From Falsibacillus albus (GTDB taxonomy: Bacteria; Bacillota; Bacilli; Bacillales; DSM-25281), in contig NZ_RCVZ01000011.1 of NCBI RefSeq assembly GCF_003668575.1, forward strand, positions 1 to 64,000: DNA of 64,000 nucleotides, read 5' to 3'. Under the pieces are notes generated by a model that was given only the letters and a program-made list of their open reading frames with translations, was not told the origin of the DNA and made no database searches. This document shows positions 11,509 through 21,761 of the stretch, piece after piece (the first letter of the stretch is position 1; every line of letters starts with the position of its first letter). The position numbers were made by a program, and so were the translations under genes.

Positions 11509-11638
11509 TATCTGCGAAAAGCACCAAGATATCTGCGAAAATTTCATTTTATCTTCGAATTTGCTTCATTTATCTGCGAAAAACCCCATATATCGATTCT
11601 TCTTCATTTCTCGACAAATTCTTCTCTATTATCAATTC
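11509..11638 (+). repeat. Phased TATCTGCGAA array
   Basis: Units start at 11509, 11530 and 11571 (TATCTGCGAA), 11550 (TATCTTCGAA), then weaker 11591 (TATCGATTC) and 11630 (TATCAATTC). The steps of 21, 20, 21 and 20 bp put all units on the same DNA face. There is no gene in it. Confidence 0.6.
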
Positions 11639-11880
11639 CCTTCGCATGCTTGAAATGACTGATCATAAATTAATCGTTGCTCCCGTCTTAAAAATGTTCC
11701 CTGGGTCATTTCGAATTTGCTTATTTGCAATAAAAACTTTGCGAATACGCGGAAGTATAAGGAGATTCAGTGGGAGAGGAAGAAAATCCGCAGCGCATCA
11801 GTAGAAAATGGAAGATTGCCAGCGATCCAAAAAAAACCTGCAAAAATCTTCTGAACAAAATTGGAAATTTGAGAATGGAG

Positions 11881-11910
11881 TTGACAATTGGGAATCCCCC
11901 TCTATATAAT
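11881..11910 (+). promoter_or_regulatory. rpmH promoter
   Basis: TTGACA (11881-11886) and TATAAT (11905-11910) with an 18-nt spacer: consensus sigma-A hexamers, about 55 nt upstream of the rpmH start. Confidence 0.85.
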
Positions 11911-11964
11911 TGAAAAGACTGTCTAATACCGAAATTTTTTTAAATCCTCAGGGAGGTGTCATAT

Positions 11965-12099
11965 ATGAAAAGAACGTACCAACCAAATAAGCGTAAAAGA
12001 AGTAAAGTACATGGTTTCCGCGCTCGCATGAGTTCAAAGACTGGACGTAAAGTTCTAGCTGCTCGTCGTCGTAGAGGAAGAAAAGTATTATCAGCATAG
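11965..12099 (+). CDS. rpmH: 50S ribosomal protein L34
   Basis: The 44-residue, very basic protein ([22 protein letters not shown] at the start, ending RGRKVLSA) is the classic L34, a small component of the large ribosomal subunit. It has a strong SD (GGGAGGTG at 11951-11958), a consensus promoter upstream and its own terminator. It is the first gene rightward of oriC, as in all Bacillus. Confidence 0.98.
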   Translation: MKRTYQPNKRKRSKVHGFRARMSSKTGRKVLAARRRRGRKVLSA

Positions 12100-12130
12100 A
12101 CCACTGAAACGTCTCAGTGGTCTTTTTTTT
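12098..12130 (+). terminator. rpmH terminator
   Basis: AGACCACTGA / TCAGTGGTCT stem with a 6-nt loop followed by eight Ts, overlapping the rpmH stop codon. Confidence 0.9.
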
Positions 12131-12225
12131 AGATATGGCTGTTTTCAAGAAGGTTTTTATCACAAAGTTTTTTTAAAATAGATTGTTGTATTTTATAGCT
12201 TTTCTTGGAAATATTACATCCTCTT

Positions 12226-12352
12226 GAGTTGATTGGAGCGGAAGGTGCGAGCCTCCGCTTATCCCTCGTAAATCGAGCGTCCTTCATCGGAAATCAACCT
12301 TGCACAACCAAAATAATTAATAAATGCCAACAAGCTTTAAGAAAAGAGCTAT
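12226..12352 (+). repeat. Dispersed repeat, head and tail
   Basis: Head GTTGATTGGAGCGGAAGGTG and a tail with GGAAATCAACCTTGCACA and CAACAAGCTTTAAGAAAAGAG. The head and tail can pair into a hairpin. Other members are at 14381, 22493 and 48698. It fills most of the rpmH-rnpA gap. Confidence 0.7.
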
Positions 12353-12372
12353 CGAATTAGGATGGTGGATAC

Positions 12373-12753
12373 ATGAAAAAATCTTATCGCATTAAGAAAA
12401 ATGATGAATTTCAAGCAGTATTTAAAAAAGGAAAGTCATTTGCCAATCGTCAATTCGTGATTTATGTCATGAGGAGAGAAGGGCAATCGAATTTTCGAAT
12501 TGGATTATCCGTTAGCAAGAAGATCGGGAATGCGGTCAAGCGCAATGAGATAAAGCGTTATGTGCGTCAAGTCTTCCTTGAATATAAAGATGCAGTCAAA
12601 CCAGGGAACGATTATATTATCATCGCCAGGAAACCGGCGGCCGAAATGAATTTTCATGAAGTGAAAAAAAGCATGCTGCACGTTTTTAAAAGAGCAAATA
12701 TGGTCAAGATTGATAGTAATAGGGATAGAATTGCAAACCCGGACAAGAAATAA
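12373..12753 (+). CDS. rnpA: Ribonuclease P protein component
   Basis: This is the 126-residue basic protein subunit of RNase P, which assists the catalytic RNA in 5' maturation of tRNAs. The family signature [13 protein letters not shown] (RNR motif, about 58-70) and the [22 protein letters not shown] start are present. The C-terminal tail is somewhat longer than in B. subtilis. The ribosome site (GGATGGTGG) is moderate. It sits in the conserved order rpmH-rnpA-spoIIIJ. Confidence 0.97.
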   Translation: MKKSYRIKKNDEFQAVFKKGKSFANRQFVIYVMRREGQSNFRIGLSVSKKIGNAVKRNEIKRYVRQVFLEYKDAVKPGNDYIIIARKPAAEMNFHEVKKSMLHVFKRANMVKIDSNRDRIANPDKK

Positions 12754-12791
12754 ATTTTATTGAATTTATTGAGAAAGGGAGGAAATAGTGA

Positions 12792-13580
12792 TTGAAAAAA
12801 AGAATATTTCTTTTAATTGCTATTGTCGGAGTAATGGCTGTTTTCGCAGGATGCTCGCAAATAAAGGAACCGATCGATGCGAACAGTCAAGGATTTTGGA
12901 ATGAATACATAGTTTATCCATTATCTAGCTTCATCATAATGGTGGCGAAATGGACTGGCGGCAGCTATGGGCTGTCGATTATCATCGTGACCATTCTCAT
13001 CCGGCTGGCTATTTTTCCGCTGATGATCAAGCAAACCCAAAATACGAAAGCGATGCAGCAGGTTCAGCCGGAAATCGAAAAGCTTAAAAGCAAGTATAGC
13101 TCCAAGGATGCGAAAACCCAGCAGCAATTGCAGCGGGAAACCATGGAGCTTTATCAGCAATATGGGGTCAATCCATTGGCAGGGTGTTTGCCTTTGATCA
13201 TCCAAATGCCGATATTGATTGGTTTTTATCATGCCATCAGCAGGACAAAAGCAATAGGGGAGCATAGTTTCCTATGGTTCGATTTAGGAGCGCCAGATCA
13301 TCTTTATATATTGCCTCTACTAGCTGGAGTCACGACGTTCATTCAACAGAAATTGATGACGAAGGGAACGGAGAATCAAAATCCGCAAATGGCGATGATG
13401 GTATGGATCATGCCGATCATGATCATCATTTTTGCCTTTAACTTCCCAGCAGCATTATCGCTGTATTGGGTAGTGGGCAATATTTTCATGATTGTGCAAA
13501 CCTATTTTATAAAAGGACCGGAGTTGAGTAAGATACAGACAACATCATCTACTGGTCCATCAGGAGGAGCGAAAAGGTGA
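12792..13580 (+). CDS. spoIIIJ: YidC/Oxa1 membrane protein insertase (SpoIIIJ type)
   Basis: The 262-residue lipoprotein has a signal sequence with lipobox VFAGC (Cys about 20) followed by the Oxa1/YidC domain with about five membrane segments. The conserved cytoplasmic loop [20 protein letters not shown] and the [20 protein letters not shown] segment are visible. It inserts membrane proteins and, in Bacillus, is needed for sigma-G activation in the forespore. The start is TTG with GGGAGG upstream. It overlaps jag by 4 nt, so the two are translationally coupled. Confidence 0.96.
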   Translation: MKKRIFLLIAIVGVMAVFAGCSQIKEPIDANSQGFWNEYIVYPLSSFIIMVAKWTGGSYGLSIIIVTILIRLAIFPLMIKQTQNTKAMQQVQPEIEKLKSKYSSKDAKTQQQLQRETMELYQQYGVNPLAGCLPLIIQMPILIGFYHAISRTKAIGEHSFLWFDLGAPDHLYILPLLAGVTTFIQQKLMTKGTENQNPQMAMMVWIMPIMIIIFAFNFPAALSLYWVVGNIFMIVQTYFIKGPELSKIQTTSSTGPSGGAKR

Positions 13581-14212
13581 AGGAAGTAACTGCGACTGGT
13601 CAAACTATTGAAGAAGCAGTGGAATCAGCTCTTGCTCAGCTTAATACAACGAAAGAACGCACTGAACTTCGAGTGATTGATGAGGGGAAAAAAGGTTTTT
13701 TAGGAATATTCGGAGCTCGTCCAGCCATCGTAAACATGAAAGTCAAGTTCGATCCCATTGAAGAAGCGAAACAATTCCTTCAGGATATTACAGCAAAAAT
13801 GGGCATTGATGCTGAAATTGAAACGAAACAGGACGGTCGGGTCGTTGAAATCTATTTCAGCGGGGAGAAAATGGCGTTATTGATAGGAAAAAGGGGACAG
13901 ACATTAAATTCCCTTCAGTATTTAACCCAGCTGGTGGTAAATCGTCATGGAGAACAATTCATTACGATCATGTTAAATGCAGAAGACTATCGAGAACGAA
14001 GAAAAGAGACGCTGGAAGATCTTGCGCAAAAAATGGCTTCAAAAGCTATCCGAACAAAAAGGTCGGTCAAATTGGAGCCGATGCCATCTTTCGAACGAAA
14101 AATCATTCATGCCGCACTTATGAAAAATAATCAGGTCAAAACCCATTCGGAAGGTTCCGAACCAAGCCGTTATCTAGTGATCAACCCTGCGAATGGCAGA
14201 AAAAATCTTTGA
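13577..14212 (+). CDS. jag: RNA-binding protein Jag/KhpB (Jag-N, KH, R3H)
   Basis: The 211-residue protein has three parts: Jag-N ([22 protein letters not shown] and [13 protein letters not shown]), a KH domain ([15 protein letters not shown]) and a C-terminal R3H domain ([26 protein letters not shown]). It is a single-stranded RNA-binding protein tied to cell elongation and division control in Firmicutes. GTG start overlapping spoIIIJ by 4 nt. A strong terminator follows. Confidence 0.95.
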   Translation: MKEVTATGQTIEEAVESALAQLNTTKERTELRVIDEGKKGFLGIFGARPAIVNMKVKFDPIEEAKQFLQDITAKMGIDAEIETKQDGRVVEIYFSGEKMALLIGKRGQTLNSLQYLTQLVVNRHGEQFITIMLNAEDYRERRKETLEDLAQKMASKAIRTKRSVKLEPMPSFERKIIHAALMKNNQVKTHSEGSEPSRYLVINPANGRKNL

Positions 14213-14233
14213 GGGAACAAACCTCAAAGGTTC

Positions 14234-14284
14234 AGACTATAGGCAAATTCGAAGAAATTTGAATTTGCCTATAGTCTTTTTTAA
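14234..14284 (+). terminator. jag terminator
   Basis: A 17-bp perfect stem (AGACTATAGGCAAATTC with its complement), loop of about 9 nt, then TTTTTT. Ends the rnpA-spoIIIJ-jag operon. Confidence 0.9.
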
Positions 14285-14380
14285 TTTCTAAAGTTAATGG
14301 TGGTTGCATTCATTTTGGCTCCCTCTCGGAATTCAAACATCTTTCTGGAAAACAACCATTTCAGATTTTTTCATATATAG

Positions 14381-14440
14381 GCGCAAATCAACTTTGCACA
14401 TACTTTGATGAATAGAAGCAAACTTTTCGAAATGATACAT
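14381..14440 (+). repeat. Dispersed repeat, tail only
   Basis: GCAAATCAACTTTGCACA followed by TGATGAATAGAAGCAAACTTTTCGAAA matches the tails at 12290 and 48765. Confidence 0.5.
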
Positions 14441-14485
14441 TGTTAAAAATCAACAGAAAAATATGTGCAAAGCCGACCGAGATTG

Positions 14486-14551
14486 TTATTCACATGTGGA
14501 TAAGTTAAAATAAAACAAGAAAATATACGATGTACGGCGATTTGTGGATAA
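14486..14551 (+). promoter_or_regulatory. DnaA-box cluster upstream of mnmE (thdF)
   Basis: TTATTCACA 14486-14494, TGTGGATAA 14495-14503 (perfect, head to head with the former) and TGTGGATAA 14543-14551 (perfect). B. subtilis has an origin-proximal DnaA-box cluster at the same locus (thdF), used to titrate or regulate DnaA. Confidence 0.8.
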
Positions 14552-14708
14552 CTTTCGGGTTTATCTTCTTTTTAATCAAGTTTGTCTGTGATATTCTATT
14601 AATTTAGAGGACAAAAAGGATAGAAAAAATCTCTTATATATAAAGACTGCTTTTGAAAGATGGAAGGCAGTCAAAATCGATCATGATAAAGGAAACGAGG
14701 TGAGATGC

Positions 14709-16094
14709 ATGGAATTTGATACGATTGCAGCGATTTCAACTCCGATGGGAGAAGGAGCGATCGCGATTGTACGATTGAGCGGGGAACAAGCCGTCCAAAT
14801 AGCAGATGCAGTATTCAAGGGCGTCGGCAATAAAAGACTTGTGGACCAAACCTCGCACACCATCCATTATGGCCATATTATAGATACGAAGACAGAACAA
14901 GTAGTGGAAGAAGTCATGGTTTCCCTGATGAAAGGTCCGAAAACTTTTACGAGGGAAGATGTTGTAGAGATCAATTGCCATGGAGGATTAGTATCCGTTA
15001 ATCGAGTCTTGCAGCTTGTGTTGAATCATGGGGCGCGCTTGGCAGAGCCTGGTGAATTTACGAAAAGGGCTTTTCTTAATGGACGGATTGATTTATCACA
15101 GGCGGAAGCCGTCATGGATTTGATCAGGGCGAAGACGGATCGGGCCATGAATGTTGCCATCGGACAAATGGAAGGAAGGCTGTCCAAGCTTATCCAAGGG
15201 CTTCGACAGGAAATCCTTGAGACTTTGGCGCATGTGGAGGTCAATATTGACTATCCAGAGTACGATGATGTCGAAGAAATGACACATCAGATCCTGGTTG
15301 AAAAAGCGGCGCATGTGAAAACGGAAATTGAAAAACTGATTAGAACCTCTCAACAAGGGAAAATATTAAGAGAAGGATTATCGACCGTCATTGTCGGCAG
15401 GCCGAATGTTGGGAAATCTTCTCTATTAAATAGCCTGGTACATGAAAACAAAGCCATCGTAACGGATATTCCCGGCACGACAAGGGATGTCATTGAAGAA
15501 TATGTAAACGTACGCGGCGTACCATTAAGGTTGGTCGATACTGCCGGGATTCGTGAAACGGAAGATATCGTTGAAAGAATCGGTGTGGAGCGGTCGCGGA
15601 AAGTATTGAAAGAAGCTGATTTGATTCTTTTAGTATTGAATTATTCGGATGAACTGACCCAGGAAGACGAGAACCTCTTCAAGGCCGTTGAAGGGATGGA
15701 CGTCATTGTCATCATCAATAAAACGGACCTGCCGCAGCAGATTGACATGGATCGAGTGGAAGAACTCGCCAAAGAGCATAAGGTCGTGACCACTTCTTTG
15801 CTTCAGGAACAGGGAGTCGATGAATTGGAAGAGGCCATTTCTTCGCTGTTCTTTGAAGGTGAGATTGAGGCAAGTGATATGACCTATGTATCCAACAGCC
15901 GCCATATAGCACTATTGAATCAAGCATTGCAAGCGATTGAGGAAGCCATACATGGAGTCGAGATGGGGACTCCTATTGATATCGTTCAAATCGATTTGAC
16001 GCGTACATGGGAATTGCTTGGTGAAATCACCGGTGATTCCGTTCATGAAAGTCTGATTGATCAACTATTTTCTCAATTCTGCCTAGGGAAATAA
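14709..16094 (+). CDS. mnmE: tRNA modification GTPase MnmE
   Basis: The 461-residue GTPase works with MnmG to install the 5-carboxymethylaminomethyl group on wobble uridine 34 of several tRNAs. It has an N-terminal folate-binding domain ([19 protein letters not shown]), a central helical region, an inserted G domain ([26 protein letters not shown]) and the invariant C-terminal FCLGK with its cysteine. The ATG at 14709 is chosen because GAGGTG lies 6 nt upstream; a GTG at 14700 overlaps that SD. Start of the mnmE-mnmG-rsmG operon. Confidence 0.97.
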   Translation: MEFDTIAAISTPMGEGAIAIVRLSGEQAVQIADAVFKGVGNKRLVDQTSHTIHYGHIIDTKTEQVVEEVMVSLMKGPKTFTREDVVEINCHGGLVSVNRVLQLVLNHGARLAEPGEFTKRAFLNGRIDLSQAEAVMDLIRAKTDRAMNVAIGQMEGRLSKLIQGLRQEILETLAHVEVNIDYPEYDDVEEMTHQILVEKAAHVKTEIEKLIRTSQQGKILREGLSTVIVGRPNVGKSSLLNSLVHENKAIVTDIPGTTRDVIEEYVNVRGVPLRLVDTAGIRETEDIVERIGVERSRKVLKEADLILLVLNYSDELTQEDENLFKAVEGMDVIVIINKTDLPQQIDMDRVEELAKEHKVVTTSLLQEQGVDELEEAISSLFFEGEIEASDMTYVSNSRHIALLNQALQAIEEAIHGVEMGTPIDIVQIDLTRTWELLGEITGDSVHESLIDQLFSQFCLGK

Positions 16095-16115
16095 GATTTA
16101 AGGAGGAACACGAAC

Positions 16116-18005
16116 ATGCATTATGAGGCAGGTCAATATGATGTGATTGTTATTGGCGCTGGACATGCTGGTGTGGAAGCTGGATTGGCCTCTGCCAGGA
16201 TGGGAGCGAAAACGTTGATCGTTACCATTAACTTGGACATGGTTGCTTTTATGCCTTGCAATCCTTCCGTAGGAGGTCCGGCAAAAGGAATCGTCGTAAG
16301 GGAAATTGATGCGCTTGGCGGAGAAATGGGGAGGAATATCGATAAGACCCATATCCAGATGCGTATGCTGAATACAGGAAAAGGACCGGCAGTGCGGGCA
16401 TTGCGTGCGCAGGCCGATAAATTTACTTATCAGCATGAAATGAAGAAAACGATTGAGAATGAACCGAATGCTACCCTTCTTCAAGGGATGGTCGAGGAAT
16501 TGATCGTGGAAGACAGCGAAGTGAAAGGTGTCATCACACAAACCGGAGCGGTCTATAAGGCGAAAACGGTTGTCATTACGACTGGAACCTTCCTTCGCGG
16601 GGAAATCATCCTTGGTGATTTGAAATATTCAAGCGGTCCGAATAACCAGCAGCCGTCCATTAAATTGTCCGAGAATTTGCAGAAGCTTGGATTTGATATG
16701 GTGCGCTTCAAAACAGGCACCCCTCCAAGGGTCAACAGCCAATCCATCGACTACAGCAAGACGGAAATTCAGCCCGGTGATGATGTACCAAGGGCTTTTA
16801 GCTATGAAACGACTAAATATATAACAGATCAGCTTCCATGCTGGCTGACCTATACAAATGATCAGACCCATGCGATCATCGACGACAATCTTCATCGCTC
16901 ACCGATGTATTCGGGTATGATCAAAGGGACGGGGCCACGCTACTGTCCATCGATTGAGGATAAAGTTGTCAGATTCCATGACAAACCCCGCCACCAAATC
17001 TTTTTAGAGCCTGAAGGAAGGAATACACAGGAAGTATATGTACAGGGACTTTCGACAAGCCTTCCAGAAGAAGTGCAAAGGAAGATCCTTGAAACGATTC
17101 CTGGTTTGGAAAAGGTTCAAATGATGCGTGCGGGATATGCCATAGAATATGATTCAATCGTTCCAACCCAGCTATGGCCGACTTTGGAAACGAAAAAAGT
17201 TCGCAGCCTTTATACCGCAGGCCAAATTAATGGGACATCAGGATACGAAGAAGCAGCAGGCCAGGGGTTGATGGCTGGAATCAACGCAGCATGCCGGGCA
17301 TTAGGGAAAGATGAAGTCATTTTAAGCCGCTCAGATGCCTATATCGGTGTATTGATAGATGACCTTGTCACCAAAGGAACAAATGAACCATACCGTCTAT
17401 TGACTTCAAGGGCTGAGTACCGCTTGCTTCTGCGCCATGATAATGCCGATTTGCGCCTCACAGAAATCGGGCATCGAATCGGTTTGATCAAGGAAGAACG
17501 ATATGAGCGATTCCAATTGAAAAAGGCAAAGATCGAAGAAGAGAAAAACCGCCTCAAGTCAATCATCATTAAGCCGAATGATGAAACGCAGGCAGTCATC
17601 CAAGAAGCAGGAGGAAGCTTGCTAAAGGATGGAATCCGTGCTTCTGACTTATTGAAGCGGCCTGAAATGAATTATTCCCACATTAATAAGCTCGTTCCCG
17701 CAGATGAAGAGTTGTCCGCAGATGTGGAGGAGCAAGTGGAAATTCAGGTTAAATATGAAGGATACATCGAGAAGTCGCTTCAGCAAGTGGATAAAATGAA
17801 GAAAATGGACAATAAGAAAATCCCTGACAATATTGATTATGATGCCATCAACGGTCTTGCATCCGAAGCACGCCAGAAGCTGAAGGAAGTGCGTCCGCTT
17901 TCGATTGCACAAGCCTCAAGGATATCTGGGGTGAATCCTGCTGATGTCTCCATCCTATTGGTCTACATCGAACAAGGGAAAATTGCCAAAGTATCTGGAA
18001 ATTAA
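16116..18005 (+). CDS. mnmG: tRNA uridine-5-carboxymethylaminomethyl modification enzyme MnmG
   Basis: The 629-residue FAD enzyme (GidA) partners MnmE in wobble-uridine modification. The N-terminal dinucleotide fold reads [12 protein letters not shown], with [11 protein letters not shown] and ALRAQADK next. The C-terminal helical domain that contacts MnmE and tRNA ends with [15 protein letters not shown]. Normal full length. Its AGGAGG-preceded ATG starts 21 nt after mnmE. Confidence 0.98.
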   Translation: MHYEAGQYDVIVIGAGHAGVEAGLASARMGAKTLIVTINLDMVAFMPCNPSVGGPAKGIVVREIDALGGEMGRNIDKTHIQMRMLNTGKGPAVRALRAQADKFTYQHEMKKTIENEPNATLLQGMVEELIVEDSEVKGVITQTGAVYKAKTVVITTGTFLRGEIILGDLKYSSGPNNQQPSIKLSENLQKLGFDMVRFKTGTPPRVNSQSIDYSKTEIQPGDDVPRAFSYETTKYITDQLPCWLTYTNDQTHAIIDDNLHRSPMYSGMIKGTGPRYCPSIEDKVVRFHDKPRHQIFLEPEGRNTQEVYVQGLSTSLPEEVQRKILETIPGLEKVQMMRAGYAIEYDSIVPTQLWPTLETKKVRSLYTAGQINGTSGYEEAAGQGLMAGINAACRALGKDEVILSRSDAYIGVLIDDLVTKGTNEPYRLLTSRAEYRLLLRHDNADLRLTEIGHRIGLIKEERYERFQLKKAKIEEEKNRLKSIIIKPNDETQAVIQEAGGSLLKDGIRASDLLKRPEMNYSHINKLVPADEELSADVEEQVEIQVKYEGYIEKSLQQVDKMKKMDNKKIPDNIDYDAINGLASEARQKLKEVRPLSIAQASRISGVNPADVSILLVYIEQGKIAKVSGN

Positions 18006-18026
18006 TAGTTAAGGAAGGATTGACCG

Positions 18027-18746
18027 ATGAATATCGAGCAATTTACTGAGATGTTGGAGGAAAAGGGGATTTCCCTTTCCTCTCAACAGCTTTCACAGTT
18101 TGAAAAATATTATCACTTGCTTGTCGAGTGGAATGAAAAAATGAATTTAACAGCGATCACCGATAAGGAAGAAGTCTACTTAAAGCATTTTTTTGATTCC
18201 ATATCAGCTGCTTTCTACGTGGATGATTTCCAAAAAGAATTACATATTTGCGATGTGGGGGCAGGAGCCGGATTTCCCAGCATCCCATTGAAAATATGCT
18301 TCCCGAACATCAAAGTGTCCATTGTCGATTCACTCAATAAGAGAATCACGTTTCTTGAAAATTTAGCGAAAGAGCTTGGGCTTGAAGGAACATATTTTTA
18401 CCATGACCGGGCTGAAACATTCGGGAAAAAGGAAGAACACCGGGAAACATACGACCTCGTTACGGCCCGTGCGGTAGCCAGAATGTCGGTGTTGAGTGAG
18501 CTATGTCTGCCATTAGTGAAACCTGAAGGACATTTTATCGCCATGAAGGCCTCCAGTGCCAATGAGGAGTTGGACGCTGCTAAAAAGGCGATTCATATCC
18601 TTGGAGGAAAACTTGAAAAGGTTCATTCATTTGAGCTTCCCATTGAAAAAAGCGAAAGAAACATAATCGTTGTTCGAAAACTAAAAAACACTCCCAAAAA
18701 GTATCCTCGGAAACCTGGGACACCAAACAAAACCCCGTTGGAATAG
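18027..18746 (+). CDS. rsmG: 16S rRNA (guanine-527-N7)-methyltransferase RsmG
   Basis: The 239-residue S-adenosylmethionine-dependent methyltransferase has the nucleotide loop [15 protein letters not shown] and the [10 protein letters not shown] segment. It methylates G527 of 16S rRNA near the decoding site; loss gives low-level streptomycin resistance in other bacteria. The ATG has AAGGAAGGA upstream, 21 nt after mnmG. Confidence 0.97.
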   Translation: MNIEQFTEMLEEKGISLSSQQLSQFEKYYHLLVEWNEKMNLTAITDKEEVYLKHFFDSISAAFYVDDFQKELHICDVGAGAGFPSIPLKICFPNIKVSIVDSLNKRITFLENLAKELGLEGTYFYHDRAETFGKKEEHRETYDLVTARAVARMSVLSELCLPLVKPEGHFIAMKASSANEELDAAKKAIHILGGKLEKVHSFELPIEKSERNIIVVRKLKNTPKKYPRKPGTPNKTPLE

Positions 18747-18864
18747 GTGATGGGTCCTGTGAAATTGGTAAGGTGAAATGTTTGAAAATGTCATTTTGTT
18801 TGCAGGAACTTATCTAGGGATAGAGAATACTTAATAAGGGAGTTTCTTAAAGGTGGTGTAGGAC

Positions 18865-19731
18865 ATGAAGCATCCTTTCTCTCGTTTATTCGGCTTAGGC
18901 GATAAAGAAGAAGAACAACAAGAGAGAGAAGTAGAAGTAGCGGTTGATCCAGATCAAGAAGAAGTGAAGAAAATTCCCGTTTCAAAAATTGTCCCCAATC
19001 GTTTTCAACCGAGAACTGTTTTCGATGAAGAAAAAATAGAAGAATTGGCTCGTACCATTCACATACATGGCATCATTCAACCGATCGTCGTACGCGAATT
19101 CGATGAAGAACAATATGAAATTATTGCCGGGGAAAGACGTTGGCGTGCAGTCCAGACGCTGGGCTGGGAAACTGTTCCGGTTATTGTCAAAAACTTTAGT
19201 GATACAGAAACGGCCTCTGTCGCATTGATCGAAAATCTTCAGCGCGAGGAGCTTTCCCCGATCGAAGAGGCGATGGCCTACGGGAAATTGCTTGAACTGC
19301 ATAACCTGACCCAGGAAGCACTGGCACAGCGGCTGGGCAAAGGTCAATCAACTGTGGCGAATAAGCTCAGGCTTCTGAAGCTTCCCCAGGAGGTTCAGGA
19401 TGCGCTGCTGCAGAAAGCGTTGACTGAGCGCCATGCAAGAGCCTTGATTCCTTTGAAGGATCCTGTCAAACAGGTCCAAATCATGAATGAAATCATTGAG
19501 AAAAACCTAAACGTGAAACAGACGGAGGAACGTGTCGTCAAGCTTCTAGACAATACAGAAAAAAAACCGAAGCCAAAACGCCGTGCCTTCAGCAAGGATA
19601 TGAGGATTGCCGTCAATACGATCCGTCAATCTTTGTCGATGGTATCCGATAATGGGATCTCCCTGGATTCAGAGGAAGAAGAATTCGAGGAATACTATCA
19701 GTTTACGATCAAGATTCCTAAAAAGAAATAA
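18865..19731 (+). CDS. noc: Nucleoid occlusion protein Noc
   Basis: The 288-residue ParB-family protein has an N-terminal amphipathic stretch ([18 protein letters not shown]) that binds membrane. The CTP-binding ParB domain carries GERRWRA and [14 protein letters not shown], and the helix-turn-helix reads [24 protein letters not shown]. Noc binds its own sites near the origin half of the chromosome and blocks FtsZ assembly over unsegregated DNA. It is distinguished from Spo0J by its position between rsmG and soj and by its N-terminus. A terminator follows. Confidence 0.94.
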   Translation: MKHPFSRLFGLGDKEEEQQEREVEVAVDPDQEEVKKIPVSKIVPNRFQPRTVFDEEKIEELARTIHIHGIIQPIVVREFDEEQYEIIAGERRWRAVQTLGWETVPVIVKNFSDTETASVALIENLQREELSPIEEAMAYGKLLELHNLTQEALAQRLGKGQSTVANKLRLLKLPQEVQDALLQKALTERHARALIPLKDPVKQVQIMNEIIEKNLNVKQTEERVVKLLDNTEKKPKPKRRAFSKDMRIAVNTIRQSLSMVSDNGISLDSEEEEFEEYYQFTIKIPKKK

Positions 19732-19739
19732 ACATATAA

Positions 19740-19786
19740 AAAAAAAGCTGTCTTTTGGTGACTATCGCTGAAGGGCAGCTTTTTCA
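19740..19786 (+). terminator. noc terminator
   Basis: AAAAAGCTG ... CAGCTTTTT imperfect hairpin shortly after the noc stop. Confidence 0.7.
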
Positions 19787-19825
19787 TATTTAAAGGATAT
19801 TATTTCAAGGCTTTTTTCAAAATCA

Positions 19826-19890
19826 TTGAGTGGGTGCGCAAGGTTCTAGACTCCGTAGGGCTCACCTACAGAGCATCCTGCAGCGGCAAT
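19826..19890 (+). repeat. Dispersed repeat fragment
   Basis: GAGTGGGTGCGCAAGGTTCTAGACTCC and GCATCCTGCAGCGG, a diverged member of the same intergenic family as 11236 and 48698. Confidence 0.45.
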
Positions 19891-20023
19891 CAACAGCGCA
19901 AAAAAATAATAAAATCTGGAAATTATATTTTTTTTGGAGCAAACACCATTGTTGGGTGAATTTTTTGATAAAATAGAATACATGATTGCAATATTAATAG
20001 GAAGTTGAAGGTAGGTGACATCG

Positions 20024-20785
20024 TTGGGCAAAATTTTGACCATTGCCAACCAAAAAGGGGGCGTTGGCAAAACAACTACCTCTGTAAATTTGGGAGCCTG
20101 CTTAGCATACATAGGCAAAAAAGTACTATTGGTGGATATCGACCCTCAAGGAAATGCCACAAGTGGTGTAGGCATTGAAAAAGGAGACGTCCATCAGTGT
20201 ATCTATGATGTGCTCGTAGATGATGCAGACGTTAAAGAAATCATTAAAACCACTGCGGTTGAAAATCTCGATTCGATTCCGGCAACCATTCAACTGGCAG
20301 GAGCAGAAATAGAGTTAGTGCCGACCATTTCCCGTGAGGTTCGCCTTAAACGATCGTTAGAGGCGGTTAAAGACGATTATGATTATATCATCATCGACTG
20401 TCCTCCATCTTTAGGACTGTTGACCATAAATGCTTTGACGGCTTCAGATGCTGTATTGATCCCGGTACAATGTGAATATTATGCATTGGAAGGATTGAGC
20501 CAGCTGCTGAATACCGTCAGACTGGTTCAAAAACATTTGAATCATGATTTGATGATCGAAGGCGTATTGTTGACGATGTTGGACGCACGGACCAATTTGG
20601 GAATCCAAGTAATTGAAGAAGTGAAAAAATACTTCCAGGATAAAGTTTATCAAACGATCATTCCCCGCAATGTAAGGTTAAGCGAAGCGCCGAGCCATGG
20701 GGAGCCGATCATTATCTACGATCCTAAATCAAGAGGTGCTGAAGTATACTTAGATCTCGCAAAGGAAGTGGTGACGAGTGGCTAA
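20024..20785 (+). CDS. soj: Chromosome partitioning ATPase Soj (ParA)
   Basis: The 253-residue ParA-type ATPase has a deviant Walker A (KGGVGKTT), LLVDIDPQGNATSG and IIDCPPSLGLLT. With Spo0J it controls origin segregation and modulates DnaA activity. The TTG at 20024 is preferred over GTG at 20015: AGGTGA just upstream is a good SD and the family starts GKI. It overlaps spo0J by 8 nt. Confidence 0.96.
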   Translation: MGKILTIANQKGGVGKTTTSVNLGACLAYIGKKVLLVDIDPQGNATSGVGIEKGDVHQCIYDVLVDDADVKEIIKTTAVENLDSIPATIQLAGAEIELVPTISREVRLKRSLEAVKDDYDYIIIDCPPSLGLLTINALTASDAVLIPVQCEYYALEGLSQLLNTVRLVQKHLNHDLMIEGVLLTMLDARTNLGIQVIEEVKKYFQDKVYQTIIPRNVRLSEAPSHGEPIIIYDPKSRGAEVYLDLAKEVVTSG

Positions 20786-21629
20786 AGGTCTAGGGAAAGG
20801 CATTAATGCACTATTTACAAATGTAGATTCAAATAAGGAAGAAGTCGTTCAGGAAGTTAAAATAAAGGAGCTTCGACCAAACCCTTATCAGCCGCGCAAG
20901 ATTTTTCAGCAGGAGGCAATCGATGAACTGAAAAAATCCATCATCGAGCATGGGATCCTTCAGCCGATCATTGTGCGGAAAAGCATTAAAGGATTTGAAA
21001 TTGTCGTCGGGGAGAGACGTTTCCGGGCAGCTCAGGAAGCTGGACTTGAAAAAGTCCCTGTCGTTGTACGCGAGCTGACAGAACAACAGATGATGGAACT
21101 TGCCATCCTTGAGAACCTGCAGCGTGAAGATTTAACTCCGATAGAAGAGGCAATGGCATATCAAACGTTAATGGATAAGTTAAGCATCACACAAGAACAA
21201 TTGGCGAAGAGACTAGGAAAAAGCCGTCCTCACATTGCCAACCACATTCGGCTGCTGTCATTGCCATCCCATATTCAAGAGCTGATTTCGGATGGGAAGA
21301 TTTCAATGGGACATGGCCGTGCTTTGCTTGGACTGCGAAAGAAAGAAAAAATCAAAGTGCTTGTCGATAAAATCATCCAAGAAGGCCTGAATGTACGGCA
21401 ATTGGAAAAGCTGATCCACCAATTGAATGAAAATGTTTCACGTGAAACAAATAAATCCAAGGAATCCAAAAACATTTTTATTAAAGAGCAAGAAAGCAGA
21501 TTAAGGGAACGCTTCGGGACAACGGTTTCCATTAAGCAGTCGAAGAAAAAAGGAAAAATAGAAATTGAGTTTTTCTCATCAGATGATCTCGAACGGATAT
21601 TGGAACTTTTAGATCAACAAAAAGCATAA
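20778..21629 (+). CDS. spo0J: Chromosome partitioning protein Spo0J (ParB)
   Basis: The 283-residue ParB clamp loads at parS, spreads using CTP and recruits SMC condensin to the origin. Features: N-terminal MAKGLGKGINALF (Soj-stimulating), GERRFRAA, ENLQREDLTPIEEA, and an HTH (LSITQEQLAKRLGKSRPHIANHI). GTG start overlapping soj. Its own coding sequence contains a perfect parS site. Confidence 0.97.
   Translation: MAKGLGKGINALFTNVDSNKEEVVQEVKIKELRPNPYQPRKIFQQEAIDELKKSIIEHGILQPIIVRKSIKGFEIVVGERRFRAAQEAGLEKVPVVVRELTEQQMMELAILENLQREDLTPIEEAMAYQTLMDKLSITQEQLAKRLGKSRPHIANHIRLLSLPSHIQELISDGKISMGHGRALLGLRKKEKIKVLVDKIIQEGLNVRQLEKLIHQLNENVSRETNKSKESKNIFIKEQESRLRERFGTTVSIKQSKKKGKIEIEFFSSDDLERILELLDQQKA
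21434..21449. promoter_or_regulatory. parS: parS site inside spo0J
   Basis: TGTTTCACGTGAAACA, a perfect 16-bp palindrome matching the parS consensus; B. subtilis also has a parS inside spo0J. Confidence 0.95.
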
Positions 21630-21648
21630 TGAGCAATCGTTAAAAAAC

Positions 21649-21692
21649 TCCTGCCTCCTTCATCGGACTGAATGCGATGAAGGAGGCTCCTT
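21649..21692 (+). terminator. spo0J terminator
   Basis: A long stem (GCCTCCTTCATCG with its complement, extendable by several pairs) after the spo0J stop, followed by a short pyrimidine tail. Confidence 0.75.
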
Positions 21693-21761
21693 TCATTTCT
21701 AAATCATGGTGAAAGTAATTATTAAAATAGCAGAATTTAATTAAAGGTGATGGAATAACAC

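Larger units (their letters stand above)
11047..11880. other. Long non-coding spacer between oriC and rpmH
   Basis: No credible gene is visible; short open frames lack family features and ribosome sites. It contains one head copy of the dispersed repeat (11236-11320) and a phased array of short units (11509-11638). Confidence 0.6.

Noticed and set aside
11505-11804. 99-codon frame over the TATCTGCGAA array
   Set aside because: Created by the repeats; no SD, no family signature.
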